This document shows positions 56,365 through 64,000 of a stretch of 64,000 nt of DNA, piece by piece. The notes under the pieces are model-generated. The model was given only the letters and a program-made list of their open reading frames with translations. It did no database searches and was not told the origin of the DNA. Every line of letters begins with the position of its first letter. Position 1 is the first letter of the stretch. Made by a program: the position numbers and the translations under genes. This DNA is from Streptomyces sp. NBC_01296 (lineage in GTDB: Bacteria; Actinomycetota; Actinomycetes; Streptomycetales; Streptomycetaceae). Where the stretch lies: NCBI RefSeq assembly GCF_035984415.1, contig NZ_CP130720.1, forward strand, positions 6,200,001 through 6,264,000, given 5' to 3'.

Positions 56365-56856
56365 CTACGGGCGGGCGATGGGGGCCAGGGTGGCGCCCGT
56401 CAGGGTCGTCAGGGTGGCGGGCGGGAGCTCGACCTCCAGGCCGCGGCGGCCGGCCGAGACGCAGATCGTGGCATGGGCCTGCGCCGACTCGTCCACCACC
56501 GTGCGGAGCCGCTTGCGCTGACCCAGCGGGGAGATGCCGCCCAGCACGTACCCCGTCGTGCGCTCCGCCAGCGCCGGGTCGGCCATCGACGCGCGCTTCC
56601 CCGCGACCGCCGCCGCCAGCGCCTTCAGGTCGAGGCTGCCCGACACCGGGACAACCGCCACCGTCAGCACGCCGTCCACGTCCGCGACCAGCGTCTTGAA
56701 GACCCGGTCCGGGGAGACCCCCATGGCCTGCGCCGCCTCCTCGCCGTACGAGGGGTGCGCCGGGTCGTGCTCGTACGCGTGCACCGTGAACTCCGCCCGG
56801 GCGGAGGTCAGGGCCACGATCGCCGGCGTACCCGCCGGGGGTTTCTTCTTCGCCAT
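56365..56856 (-). CDS. YbaK-type aminoacyl-tRNA deacylase
   Basis: A 163-residue single-domain protein of the YbaK/ProX editing family, which hydrolyses mischarged tRNA, typically Cys-tRNA(Pro). The essential lysine is in RVFKTLVADVDG, and GYVLGGISPLGQRKRL is the family signature. ATG at 56856; the LON-like gene ends 13 bp upstream on the same strand, so the two form a short operon. The precise mischarged tRNA is not determined. Confidence 0.92.
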   Translation of the reverse strand: MAKKKPPAGTPAIVALTSARAEFTVHAYEHDPAHPSYGEEAAQAMGVSPDRVFKTLVADVDGVLTVAVVPVSGSLDLKALAAAVAGKRASMADPALAERTTGYVLGGISPLGQRKRLRTVVDESAQAHATICVSAGRRGLEVELPPATLTTLTGATLAPIARP

Positions 56857-56869
56857 CGGTCCTTCGCGA

Positions 56870-57610
56870 TCAGTTCGGGCTCGTCGGCGCGCGCGTCAGG
56901 TCCACCGCCGGGAGCGACGGGAGGTGGCGGATGACCGCCGTCTCCGCGCGCAGCAGCTTCAGTTCCTCCGCGAGCCGCGTCGCCGTGTCCGGCGCCTGAA
57001 GCAGCCGCTGCTTCGCCGGGATGTCCAGTACGGCCGCCGCCGCCACCAGGTACGAGACCACCGACGGCTCGTCCGGCAGGTCCGCCGGCGAGGACAGGGA
57101 CCGCTCCCGGGCTCCGGCCAGCCGCTTCTGGTAGTTCCGGAAGGCCCGCAGGACCCCCTCCGCCAGCGCGCCCGCGCCCTCGCCCCCGTCCTCCGGGAGC
57201 TCCTCCAGCTCCGCGACCAGGTACGGGCCCGAGGAGTCCACCGACAGCAGGCGGACCCGGGCCGTACCGGTCGCGAGGACCTCGAAGCTGCCGTCCTCCC
57301 GCTCCCGGATCGTCGCCGCGTCCGCGATGCAGCCCACCCGGTGGAAGGCCTGGATCGGGTCCGCGCCGAAGCCGGCCGTCGGGCCGCGCTCGGGCAGGGC
57401 CGTCTGGTCCGGCAGGCCGGGCGCGGTCGGCGCGACCTCCCGGCCGTCGCGGATCGCGACGACCGCGAAGCGGCGCGGTTCGTCGTCGCCCGTCTTCAGC
57501 AGCTCCCGCATCATGGCGCGATAACGCTCCTCGAAGACGTTCAGCGGGAGGACGAGTCCCGGGAACAGCACCGAGTTCAAGGGGAAGAGGGGCAGGCGAA
57601 CGGTGGTCAC
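56870..57610 (-). CDS. Lon N-terminal-like (LON substrate-binding) protein
   Basis: A 246-residue stand-alone LON substrate-binding domain without the protease. LPLFPLNSVLFPGLVLPLNV, FEERYRAMMRELL and GCIADAATIREREDGSFEVL are typical. Such proteins are common in actinobacteria, with unknown role. GTG at 57610. It reads toward the YbaK gene. Confidence 0.9.
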   Translation of the reverse strand: MTTVRLPLFPLNSVLFPGLVLPLNVFEERYRAMMRELLKTGDDEPRRFAVVAIRDGREVAPTAPGLPDQTALPERGPTAGFGADPIQAFHRVGCIADAATIREREDGSFEVLATGTARVRLLSVDSSGPYLVAELEELPEDGGEGAGALAEGVLRAFRNYQKRLAGARERSLSSPADLPDEPSVVSYLVAAAAVLDIPAKQRLLQAPDTATRLAEELKLLRAETAVIRHLPSLPAVDLTRAPTSPN

Positions 57611-57671
57611 GAGGCACAGGGTAGTGGCCGCGGGCCAGGGCCTGTCACCTCAGTTGTTCTCCGCCTTCCCG

Positions 57672-59270
57672 TCATCCCCGCCTCAGCAGACGCGAGGCTC
57701 CCGCCGCCACCGTCGTCGCAAGGATCCAGCCCAGCAGGACGAGGGCCGCCGAGCCCCACTGCCAGCCGCCCTCCACCTTCCACTGGCCCTCCTGGCCGAG
57801 ATCGATGACCGGGAGCAGCAGGTCCAGCGCGTACAGCGCCGCCTCCCAGTGCGGGTGCTCGTCCGCCTTGATCGGCGGCGGCTCGTGCCGGGAGAAGAGC
57901 AGCGCGCCCGCCGCCCACAGCACCGCCATCCACAGCGCGGCCCGGCCCGGGCGGTACCCGTACGCCACCGTCCAGTCCTGGAGGTACCCCCACGCCTTGA
58001 GCGCCGGAGGCAGGGTGGCCCGGCGCCGCCGCTGCTTGGCGAGCAGCACCTCGCGGGCGTCCGCGTCCTCGCCGCTGGCGCGCAGTACGGCGGCCAGCCG
58101 CTCGTACGGCTCCGGCGAGTACTCCGCAGTGGCCGCCTCCACCCACGCCAGCCGGCGCGGCAGCGGGAAGTGGCCGCGGGGCGCGAGGTTCTCGTACGCG
58201 AACCCCTCCATCGACACGCCGCCCCGGCCGGGCCAGCTGGTGGAGGTGTCGACCAGCTTGACGACCTTCGCCCCCGACAGCACCACCCGCCCCCGCTCCG
58301 GCCGCTCGCCGACGAACCGCAGCTCCGGCGTCTGGATCCGGCGCAGCGAGACCTCCTGGTCCTCGGTCAGCGTGAACCGGGCGCCGTAGAAGTCGACCGC
58401 GTCGCCGAAGCGGCCGTCGTCCAGGCGCAGCCCGCCCCGGCATTCGAACCGCTGGGCCCGCTGCCCGCGCGTCGGGGTCTGGCCGAGCCCGTACGGGGGA
58501 GTGGAGGAGCCGGAGTCGCCGAGGACGTAGTCGAGGGCGATCGACGTCAGGTACAGGGTCCGCTCGACGGTCAGCTGCGGGGCGTTCAGCGCGCGCCGCC
58601 CGTACGGGTTGCGCAGCCGCGCCCCGCGCAGGTTCATCGACACGCCGACCTTCGCGCCGCGCAGACTCACCTCCCCGTACGTCTCCAGCAGCTCGCCCTG
58701 GAAGTCCTGCGCGACGGACATCCCGTCCGCGGCGATGGCCCGGCCCTTGTTGTCCCGCTGCACCACGGCCTGGCTGATCAGCAGGTCGGTGCCGATCTGC
58801 GCGTCGGTCAGCCGGATCCCGCGGGCCACCCGGCAGCGCGGCAGGTGCAGATCGCCCTCGGTGTGCAGCCGGGAGGCGTCCAGCCGGGGTATCGCGCAGT
58901 TGACCAGGCGCAGGGTGACGCACCGGGTCTCGGACAGCTGGATCTCGCTGTCGAAGCGGCAGGACTGGAGTTCGACGTAGGGCTGCACGAGGCCGCCGGA
59001 CAGGTCGAGCCGCCCGGTGATCCGTACGCCGCGCAGCTTCAGCGAGGCCACCCGGCCCGGCACCGGCGGCGGCCCGTGGAGCAGCAGCAGCGCCACCACC
59101 TGGGCTCGGACGCTGCGCCCGGCGTCCCAGGCCCGGTCGCCGTGCGGATCGTCCTCGTCGGCGGCGCGGGCGCTGAGATCGCACACGCTGCCCGTCCGGA
59201 ACGCCTGCCACATACGGCGTTCGGGACCGGTGAGATCCGCGGGTTCCTCGCCCGGCCGTGCCTCCGCCAT
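57672..59270 (-). CDS. Beta-helix-like membrane-anchored protein of unknown function
   Basis: A 532-residue protein. Residues about 75-330 form many short beta-type repeats with regularly spaced Leu and polar residues (SLKLRGVRITGRLDLSGGLV, EVSLRGAKVGVSMNLRGARL), reminiscent of pentapeptide-repeat or right-handed beta-helix folds. The C-terminus has two membrane helices (ALWMAVLWAAGALLFS and LVLLGWILATTVAAG). Homologues are often labelled membrane-associated oxidoreductase, but I see no cofactor motif. ATG at 59270 has GGAGGGG upstream. Its stop lies 61 bp from the LON gene start. Confidence 0.8.
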   Translation of the reverse strand: MAEARPGEEPADLTGPERRMWQAFRTGSVCDLSARAADEDDPHGDRAWDAGRSVRAQVVALLLLHGPPPVPGRVASLKLRGVRITGRLDLSGGLVQPYVELQSCRFDSEIQLSETRCVTLRLVNCAIPRLDASRLHTEGDLHLPRCRVARGIRLTDAQIGTDLLISQAVVQRDNKGRAIAADGMSVAQDFQGELLETYGEVSLRGAKVGVSMNLRGARLRNPYGRRALNAPQLTVERTLYLTSIALDYVLGDSGSSTPPYGLGQTPTRGQRAQRFECRGGLRLDDGRFGDAVDFYGARFTLTEDQEVSLRRIQTPELRFVGERPERGRVVLSGAKVVKLVDTSTSWPGRGGVSMEGFAYENLAPRGHFPLPRRLAWVEAATAEYSPEPYERLAAVLRASGEDADAREVLLAKQRRRRATLPPALKAWGYLQDWTVAYGYRPGRAALWMAVLWAAGALLFSRHEPPPIKADEHPHWEAALYALDLLLPVIDLGQEGQWKVEGGWQWGSAALVLLGWILATTVAAGASRLLRRG

Positions 59271-59338
59271 GGCGGCCCCCCTCCGCTGTGCATACGTGTA
59301 CGGGGAACGCTAGTGGGCGGCAGTGACATCCGGGGCGT

Positions 59339-59355
59339 GTATCAGCCAGTGATAC
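59339..59355 (+). promoter_or_regulatory. Palindromic operator candidate upstream of hisD
   Basis: GTATCA-GCCAG-TGATAC is a perfect 6-bp inverted repeat 40 bp before the hisD start. GAGAAT, about 10 bp before the GTG, could be a -10 box, placing the palindrome near the -35 position. A repressor site is the simple reading; no histidine-rich leader peptide is visible. Confidence 0.5.
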
Positions 59356-59395
59356 AGGCGGACGGTGGCGGGAGACGGTCTGAGAGAATTGGGAG

Positions 59396-60718
59396 GTGAT
59401 CTCTCGTATCGACCTGCGCGGTGACGCCCTCCCCGAGGGCGGCGCCCTGCGCGATCTGCTGCCCCGTGCCGAGTTCGACGTAGAAGCTGCCCTGGAGAAG
59501 GTGCGGCCCATCTGCGAGGACGTCCATCATCGTGGCACGGCGGCGCTGATCGACTACGCGCGGAAGTTCGACGGCGTGGAACTCTCGCAGGTCAGGGTGG
59601 ATGCCGCGGCGCTCAAGACCGCGCTCGACGAGCTCGACCCGGCCGTCCGTGCCGCCCTCGAGGAGTCCATCCGGCGCGCCCGGATCGTGCACCGCGAGCA
59701 GCGCCGCACCGAGCACACCACCCAGGTGGTCCCGGGCGGCACCGTGACCGAGAAGTGGGTTCCGGTCGAGCGCGTGGGCCTGTACGCGCCCGGCGGCCGC
59801 TCCGTGTACCCGTCGTCCGTCGTCATGAACGTCGTACCGGCGCAGGAGGCGGGCGTCGAGTCGATCGCGCTCGCGTCCCCGCCGCAGGTCGAGTTCGGCG
59901 GACTGCCGCACCCGACGATCCTCGCCGCGTGCGCGCTGCTCGGCGTGGACGAGGTCTACGCGGCCGGCGGAGCGCAGGCCGTCGCGATGTTCGCGTACGG
60001 CACCGAGGAGTGCGCCGCCACGAACATGGTGACGGGCCCCGGCAACATCTGGGTCGCCGCCGCCAAGCGCTACTTCACCGGGAAGATCGGCATCGACACC
60101 GAGGCCGGCCCGACGGAGATCGCGGTCCTCGCGGACTCCACGGCCGACCCGGTGCACGTGGCCGCCGACCTGATCAGCCAGGCCGAGCACGACCCGCTGG
60201 CCGCCGCCGTGCTCGTCACGGACTCCGAGGAGCTCGCGGCCGCCGTCGAGCGGGAGCTGGAGCCGCAGGTCGCGGCCACCAAGCACGTCGAGGACCGGAT
60301 CAAGCCGGCGCTCGCGGGCAGGCAGTCCGCGATCGTGCTGGTCGACAGCCTGGAGGACGGCCTCAAGGTCGTCGACGCGTACGGCGCCGAGCACCTGGAG
60401 ATCCAGACCGCCGACGCCGCGGCCTGGGCCGCCCGCGTCCGCAACGCCGGTGCGATCTTCGTCGGCCCGTGGGCCCCGGTCTCGCTCGGCGACTACTGCG
60501 CCGGGTCGAACCACGTACTGCCCACCGGCGGCTGCGCCTGCCACTCCTCCGGCCTGTCCGTGCAGTCCTTCCTGCGCGGCATCCACATCGTCGACTACAC
60601 GCGGGACGCCCTCGCCGAGGTCACCCACCACGTGGTGACGCTGGCCGAGGCCGAAGACCTGCCCGCGCACGGCGCGGCCCTCAAGGCCCGCTTCGGTTGG
60701 AAGGTGCCCACCCCGTGA
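59396..60718 (+). CDS. hisD: Histidinol dehydrogenase
   Basis: HisD oxidises L-histidinol to L-histidine in two NAD-dependent steps and needs Zn2+. The 440 residues contain [54 protein letters not shown] and [20 protein letters not shown] at 59396 directly follows GGAG with almost no spacing, so a leaderless transcript is possible. First gene of hisDCB; the stop overlaps hisC (GTGA). Confidence 0.97.
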   Translation: MISRIDLRGDALPEGGALRDLLPRAEFDVEAALEKVRPICEDVHHRGTAALIDYARKFDGVELSQVRVDAAALKTALDELDPAVRAALEESIRRARIVHREQRRTEHTTQVVPGGTVTEKWVPVERVGLYAPGGRSVYPSSVVMNVVPAQEAGVESIALASPPQVEFGGLPHPTILAACALLGVDEVYAAGGAQAVAMFAYGTEECAATNMVTGPGNIWVAAAKRYFTGKIGIDTEAGPTEIAVLADSTADPVHVAADLISQAEHDPLAAAVLVTDSEELAAAVERELEPQVAATKHVEDRIKPALAGRQSAIVLVDSLEDGLKVVDAYGAEHLEIQTADAAAWAARVRNAGAIFVGPWAPVSLGDYCAGSNHVLPTGGCACHSSGLSVQSFLRGIHIVDYTRDALAEVTHHVVTLAEAEDLPAHGAALKARFGWKVPTP

Positions 60719-61833
60719 CCTCCGGACCCATCGGGATCGACGACCTCCCCATCCGGGACGAGCTGCGCGGCAAGACCCCGTACGGCGCCCCGCAGCTCGA
60801 CGTGCCCGTCCAGCTGAACACCAACGAGAACCCGTACGAGCTCCCCGAGGAGCTGGTCCGGCGGATCGCCGAGCGCGTCGCCGCCGCCGCCCGCACCCTC
60901 AACCGCTACCCCGACCGGGACGCGGTCGAGCTGCGGACCGCCCTGGCCGCCTACCTCACCCGTACGGGCAAGCACCCGGTCGCGCGGGAGAACGTATGGG
61001 CCGCCAACGGCTCCAACGAGGTCATCCAGCAGCTGCTGCAGACCTTCGGCGGCCCGGGCCGCACCGCGATCGGCTTCGAGCCCTCGTACTCCATGCACGC
61101 GCTGATCGCCCGCGGCACCGGGACGGGCTGGATCTCCGGCCCGCGCCGGGAGGACTTCCGCGTGGACGTGGAGGCGGCCGAGCAGGCCATCGCCGAGAAC
61201 GCCCCCGACGTCGTCTTCATCACCTCGCCCAACAACCCCACGGGTACCGCGGTCGAGGCGGAGACCGTCCTCGCGCTCTACGAGGCCGCGCAGGCGGCCA
61301 AGCCCTCGCTCGTCATCGTGGACGAGGCGTACGTGGAGTTCAGCCACCGGGACTCGCTCCTGCCGCTGATCGAGGGCCGCCCCAACCTGGTGGTCTCCCG
61401 GACCATGTCCAAGGCCTTCGGCGCCGCCGGACTGCGCCTGGGCTACCTGGCCGCGCACCCGGCCGTGGTCGACGCCGTCCAGCTCGTACGCCTGCCGTAC
61501 CACCTGTCGGCCGTCACCCAGGCGACCGCGCTGGCCGCCCTGGAGCACACCGACACCTTGCTCGGCTACGTCGAGCAGCTCAAGGCCGAGCGGGACCGCC
61601 TCGTGACCGAGCTGCGGGCGATGGGCTGCGAGGTCACCGAGTCCGACGCGAACTTCATCCAGTTCGGGAAGTTCGAGGACTCGCACACCGCCTGGCAGAA
61701 GATCCTCGACCAGGGTGTCCTGGTCAGGGACAACGGCGTACCGGGCTGGCTGCGGGTCACCGCCGGCACCCCGGCCGAGAACGACGCGTTCCTGGAAGCG
61801 GTTCGCGCACTGAAGAAGGAGCAGCACGCATGA
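60715..61833 (+). CDS. hisC: Histidinol-phosphate aminotransferase
   Basis: A PLP fold-type I aminotransferase of 372 residues that converts imidazole-acetol phosphate to histidinol phosphate. It shows [55 protein letters not shown] and the PLP lysine in [20 protein letters not shown] at 60715 overlaps hisD, and the stop overlaps the hisB ATG. Confidence 0.97.
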   Translation: MTSGPIGIDDLPIRDELRGKTPYGAPQLDVPVQLNTNENPYELPEELVRRIAERVAAAARTLNRYPDRDAVELRTALAAYLTRTGKHPVARENVWAANGSNEVIQQLLQTFGGPGRTAIGFEPSYSMHALIARGTGTGWISGPRREDFRVDVEAAEQAIAENAPDVVFITSPNNPTGTAVEAETVLALYEAAQAAKPSLVIVDEAYVEFSHRDSLLPLIEGRPNLVVSRTMSKAFGAAGLRLGYLAAHPAVVDAVQLVRLPYHLSAVTQATALAALEHTDTLLGYVEQLKAERDRLVTELRAMGCEVTESDANFIQFGKFEDSHTAWQKILDQGVLVRDNGVPGWLRVTAGTPAENDAFLEAVRALKKEQHA

Positions 61834-62423
61834 GCCGCATCGGACGGGTCGAACGGACCACGAAGGAGACTTCGGTCCTCGTCGAGATAAACCTCGACGG
61901 CACCGGCAAGGTCGACGTCTCGACGGGCGTGGGCTTCTACGACCACATGCTCGACCAGCTCGGCCGCCACGGCCTCTTCGACCTCACGGTCAAGACGGAC
62001 GGCGACCTGCACATCGACAGCCACCACACCATCGAGGACACCGCCCTCGCGCTCGGCGCCGCCTTCAAGCAGGCCCTCGGCGACAAGGTCGGCATCTACC
62101 GCTTCGGCAACTGCACCGTGCCGCTCGACGAGTCCCTCGCCCAGGTGACCGTCGACCTGTCCGGCCGCCCGTACCTCGTGCACACCGAGCCCGAGAACAT
62201 GGCGCCGATGATCGGCGAGTACGACACGACGATGACCCGGCACATCTTCGAGTCGTTCGTCGCGCAGGCCCAGATCGCCCTGCACATCCACGTCCCGTAC
62301 GGCCGCAACGCCCACCACATCGTGGAGTGCCAGTTCAAGGCCCTCGCGCGCGCCCTGCGCTACGCGGCCGAGTTCGACCCGCGCGCCGCCGGAATCCTGC
62401 CCTCCACGAAGGGCGCCCTCTAG
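61830..62423 (+). CDS. hisB: Imidazoleglycerol-phosphate dehydratase
   Basis: A 197-residue monofunctional IGPD (no phosphatase domain). The metal-binding His/Glu motifs [28 protein letters not shown] and [20 protein letters not shown] are present, and it ends with [20 protein letters not shown] at 61830 overlaps hisC by ATGA. A 55-codon membrane gene follows after two bases. Confidence 0.97.
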   Translation: MSRIGRVERTTKETSVLVEINLDGTGKVDVSTGVGFYDHMLDQLGRHGLFDLTVKTDGDLHIDSHHTIEDTALALGAAFKQALGDKVGIYRFGNCTVPLDESLAQVTVDLSGRPYLVHTEPENMAPMIGEYDTTMTRHIFESFVAQAQIALHIHVPYGRNAHHIVECQFKALARALRYAAEFDPRAAGILPSTKGAL

Positions 62424-62425
62424 CC

Positions 62426-62593
62426 GTGAACGGCCTCAACACCATCCTGATCGTCTTCGGCCTCTTCTTGGCCGGAGGCGTCTACTCCTTCCAGAAGCAG
62501 CAGATGCCCAAGTCGGTCATCATCCTGCTCGCCATCGGCTCCGCGATGTGCCTCGCCGCCGGAGTCCTGCGGATCCAGGGGATTTGGGAATGA
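62426..62593 (+). CDS. Small two-helix membrane protein inside the his operon
   Basis: A 55-residue protein [20 protein letters not shown]...[10 protein letters not shown] with two helices (about 5-21 and 30-47) and a basic hinge [13 protein letters not shown] at 62426 starts two bases after hisB and its stop overlaps the hisH ATG, so it is tightly coupled. It is not an enzyme of histidine synthesis. I recall an annotated small membrane protein here in other streptomycetes, but no function. It reads as a real gene on spacing and hydrophobic pattern. Confidence 0.8.
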   Translation: MNGLNTILIVFGLFLAGGVYSFQKQQMPKSVIILLAIGSAMCLAAGVLRIQGIWE

Positions 62594-63240
62594 GCGCAGC
62601 CCGTCCGACCAAGACGGTCGTGGTCTTCGACTACGGCTTCGGAAACGTCCGTTCCGCCGAGCGTGCTCTCGCGCGCGTCGGCGCGGACGTCGAGATCACC
62701 CGCGACTACGACAAGGCGATGGACGCCGACGGGCTCCTCGTCCCCGGTGTCGGCGCCTTCTCCGCCTGCATGCAGGGCCTGAAGGACGCCCGCGGCGACT
62801 GGATCATCGGCCGCCGGCTCTCCGGCGGCCGCCCCGTCATGGGCATCTGCGTCGGCATGCAGATCCTCTTCGAGCGCGGCATCGAGCACGGCGTGGAGAC
62901 GGAGGGCCTCGACGAGTGGCCCGGCACCGTCGAGCCGCTGCGCGCCCCGATCGTGCCCCACATGGGCTGGAACACCGTGGACGCCCCGGCCGACAGCCAG
63001 GCCTTCAAGGGCCTGGACGCCGACTCCCGGTTCTACTTCGTGCACTCGTACGCGGTCCGCAACTGGAGCCTGGAAGTCACCAACCCCGCGATCCGCGCTC
63101 CCAGGGTCACCTGGGCCACGCACGGCGAACCCTTCGTCGCGGCGGTGGAGAACAGGGCCCTGTGGGCCACCCAGTTCCACCCCGAGAAGTCCGGCGACGC
63201 CGGAGCCCAGCTCCTCACCAACTGGATCGAGACCCTTTGA
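62590..63240 (+). CDS. hisH: Imidazole glycerol phosphate synthase, glutaminase subunit
   Basis: HisH supplies ammonia to HisF. The class I glutamine amidotransferase triad is visible: Cys87 in [11 protein letters not shown] and His-Pro-Glu in QFHPEKSG. The N-terminal [17 protein letters not shown] is typical. ATG at 62590 overlaps the small membrane gene; its TGA overlaps the priA ATG (TGATG). hisF is probably farther downstream, outside the window. 216 residues. Confidence 0.96.
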   Translation: MSAARPTKTVVVFDYGFGNVRSAERALARVGADVEITRDYDKAMDADGLLVPGVGAFSACMQGLKDARGDWIIGRRLSGGRPVMGICVGMQILFERGIEHGVETEGLDEWPGTVEPLRAPIVPHMGWNTVDAPADSQAFKGLDADSRFYFVHSYAVRNWSLEVTNPAIRAPRVTWATHGEPFVAAVENRALWATQFHPEKSGDAGAQLLTNWIETL

Positions 63241-63974
63241 TGCCCGTCAACAAGCTGGAACTCCTCCCCGCGGTCGACGTCCGCGACGGGCAGGCCGTCC
63301 GCCTCGTGCACGGGGTGTCCGGCAGCGAGACCTCCTACGGCTCCCCGCTCGATGCGGCCCTCGCCTGGCAGGCCTCCGGCGCGGAATGGCTGCACCTCGT
63401 CGACCTGGACGCCGCCTTCGGCACCGGCGACAACCGCGCCCTGGTCGCCGAGATCACCGGCGCCATGGACATCAAGGTCGAGCTGTCCGGCGGCATCCGC
63501 GACGACGCCTCGCTCGCCGCGGCCCTCGCCACCGGCTGCACCCGCGTCAACCTCGGCACCGCCGCCCTGGAGACCCCCGAGTGGGCCGCCAAGGCCATCG
63601 CCGAGCACGGCGACAAGATCGCCATCGGCCTCGACGTACGCGGCACCACCCTCAAGGGCCGCGGCTGGACCAGCGAGGGCGGGGACCTCTACGAGACCCT
63701 CGCGCGCCTGGACTCCGAGGGCTGCGCCCGGTACGTCGTCACCGACATCGGCAAGGACGGCACGCTGACCGGCCCCAACCTGGAGCTGCTGAAGAACGTC
63801 TGCGCCGCCACCGACCGGCCGGTCGTGGCCTCCGGCGGGATCTCCTCGCTGGACGACCTGCGGGCGCTGTCCGGGCTGGTGCCGCTGGGCGTCGAGGGCG
63901 CGATCGTGGGCAAGGCCCTGTACGCCAAGGCCTTCACCCTGGAAGAGGCCCTCCAGGTGGTGTCCGGCTCATGA
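63240..63974 (+). CDS. priA: Bifunctional phosphoribosyl isomerase (HisA/PriA)
   Basis: A 244-residue TIM barrel catalysing the ProFAR isomerisation. In actinomycetes the same enzyme, PriA, also replaces TrpF. It shows [18 protein letters not shown] with the catalytic base Asp, [12 protein letters not shown], and the general acid in [20 protein letters not shown]. Streptomyces lack trpF (general knowledge), so PriA is the better name. ATG at 63240. The stop overlaps the next start. Confidence 0.95.
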   Translation: MPVNKLELLPAVDVRDGQAVRLVHGVSGSETSYGSPLDAALAWQASGAEWLHLVDLDAAFGTGDNRALVAEITGAMDIKVELSGGIRDDASLAAALATGCTRVNLGTAALETPEWAAKAIAEHGDKIAIGLDVRGTTLKGRGWTSEGGDLYETLARLDSEGCARYVVTDIGKDGTLTGPNLELLKNVCAATDRPVVASGGISSLDDLRALSGLVPLGVEGAIVGKALYAKAFTLEEALQVVSGS

Positions 63975-64000
63975 GCAGTGCTGGTGAGGTCCGCCGCATC
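63971..64000 (+). CDS. Start of an unidentified gene (3' truncated)
   Basis: ATG at 63971 overlaps the priA stop (ATGA), and the first ten codons read [10 protein letters not shown]. Too short to identify. From the order in other streptomycetes I expect a small RidA-like gene between priA and hisF, but the sequence does not prove it. Confidence 0.5.
   Translation, partial: MSSAGEVRRI

Overview
The window is chromosomal DNA from a high-GC actinomycete, almost certainly a Streptomyces or close relative. The GC content is about 72-75 %, GTG starts and ATGA/GTGA overlaps are frequent, third codon positions are nearly all G/C, and the gene order (dcw cluster, sepF-ylmG-divIVA, ileS, lspA, dnaE, hisDCB-hisH-priA) is the one I know from Streptomyces chromosomes. 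Nothing marks a phage, plasmid or insertion sequence, and I saw no tRNA, rRNA or CRISPR array.

Layout. 1-2562: end of a YhgE/Pip membrane protein with a TetR regulator. 2947-8440 (minus): a transglutaminase / DUF58 / MoxR operon preceded by a beta-carbonic anhydrase. 8752-27145 (plus): the division and cell wall cluster rsmH-ftsL-ftsI-murE-murF-mraY-murD-ftsW-murG-ftsQ-ftsZ-pgeF-yggS-sepF-ylmG-divIVA. mraZ and ftsA are not there. 27342-30488 (minus): ileS, preceded by a T-box leader that appears to act on translation initiation. 31095-35981 (plus): a histone-H1-like/DksA fusion, lspA, an RluA-family pseudouridine synthase, a GNAT protein and a Na+/H+ antiporter.

36107-40494 is the most unusual part. 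A second MurG-type glycosyltransferase and a LegB-like nucleotide-sugar 4,6-dehydratase form an overlapping pair. They are divergent from an OmpR-type response regulator and sensor kinase across a 73-bp gap full of GTTCT/AGAAC repeats. 40532-46783 holds an MscS channel, a dienelactone-hydrolase-like protein, a secreted M43 metalloprotease, a Tat-exported PhoD phosphatase, and a membrane-anchored DsbA-like protein beside a small membrane protein. 46929-51967: a DUF2252 kinase-like protein (with five 17-bp tandem repeats at its end) divergent from dnaE.

52061-59270: a 55-residue basic protein, an NYN-domain protein, an ABC exporter pair, membrane and tRNA-editing proteins, a Lon-N-domain protein, and a beta-helix-like membrane protein. 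59396-64000 (plus): the histidine operon hisD-hisC-hisB, a 55-residue membrane peptide, hisH and priA/hisA, then the first codons of another gene.

How it fits together. Most of the window serves envelope growth. The dcw genes make lipid II and build the septum, DivIVA directs polar growth, and the MurG paralogue operon with its two-component system could be a regulated side branch of envelope glycan synthesis. Convergent genes are mostly separated by strong GC-rich hairpins. The best non-coding signals are the ileS T-box (both alternative helices can be written out), the nested inverted repeats upstream of ftsZ, and the repeats between the MurG2 operon and its two-component system. All functional names rest on motifs and gene order read by eye; no database search was possible.
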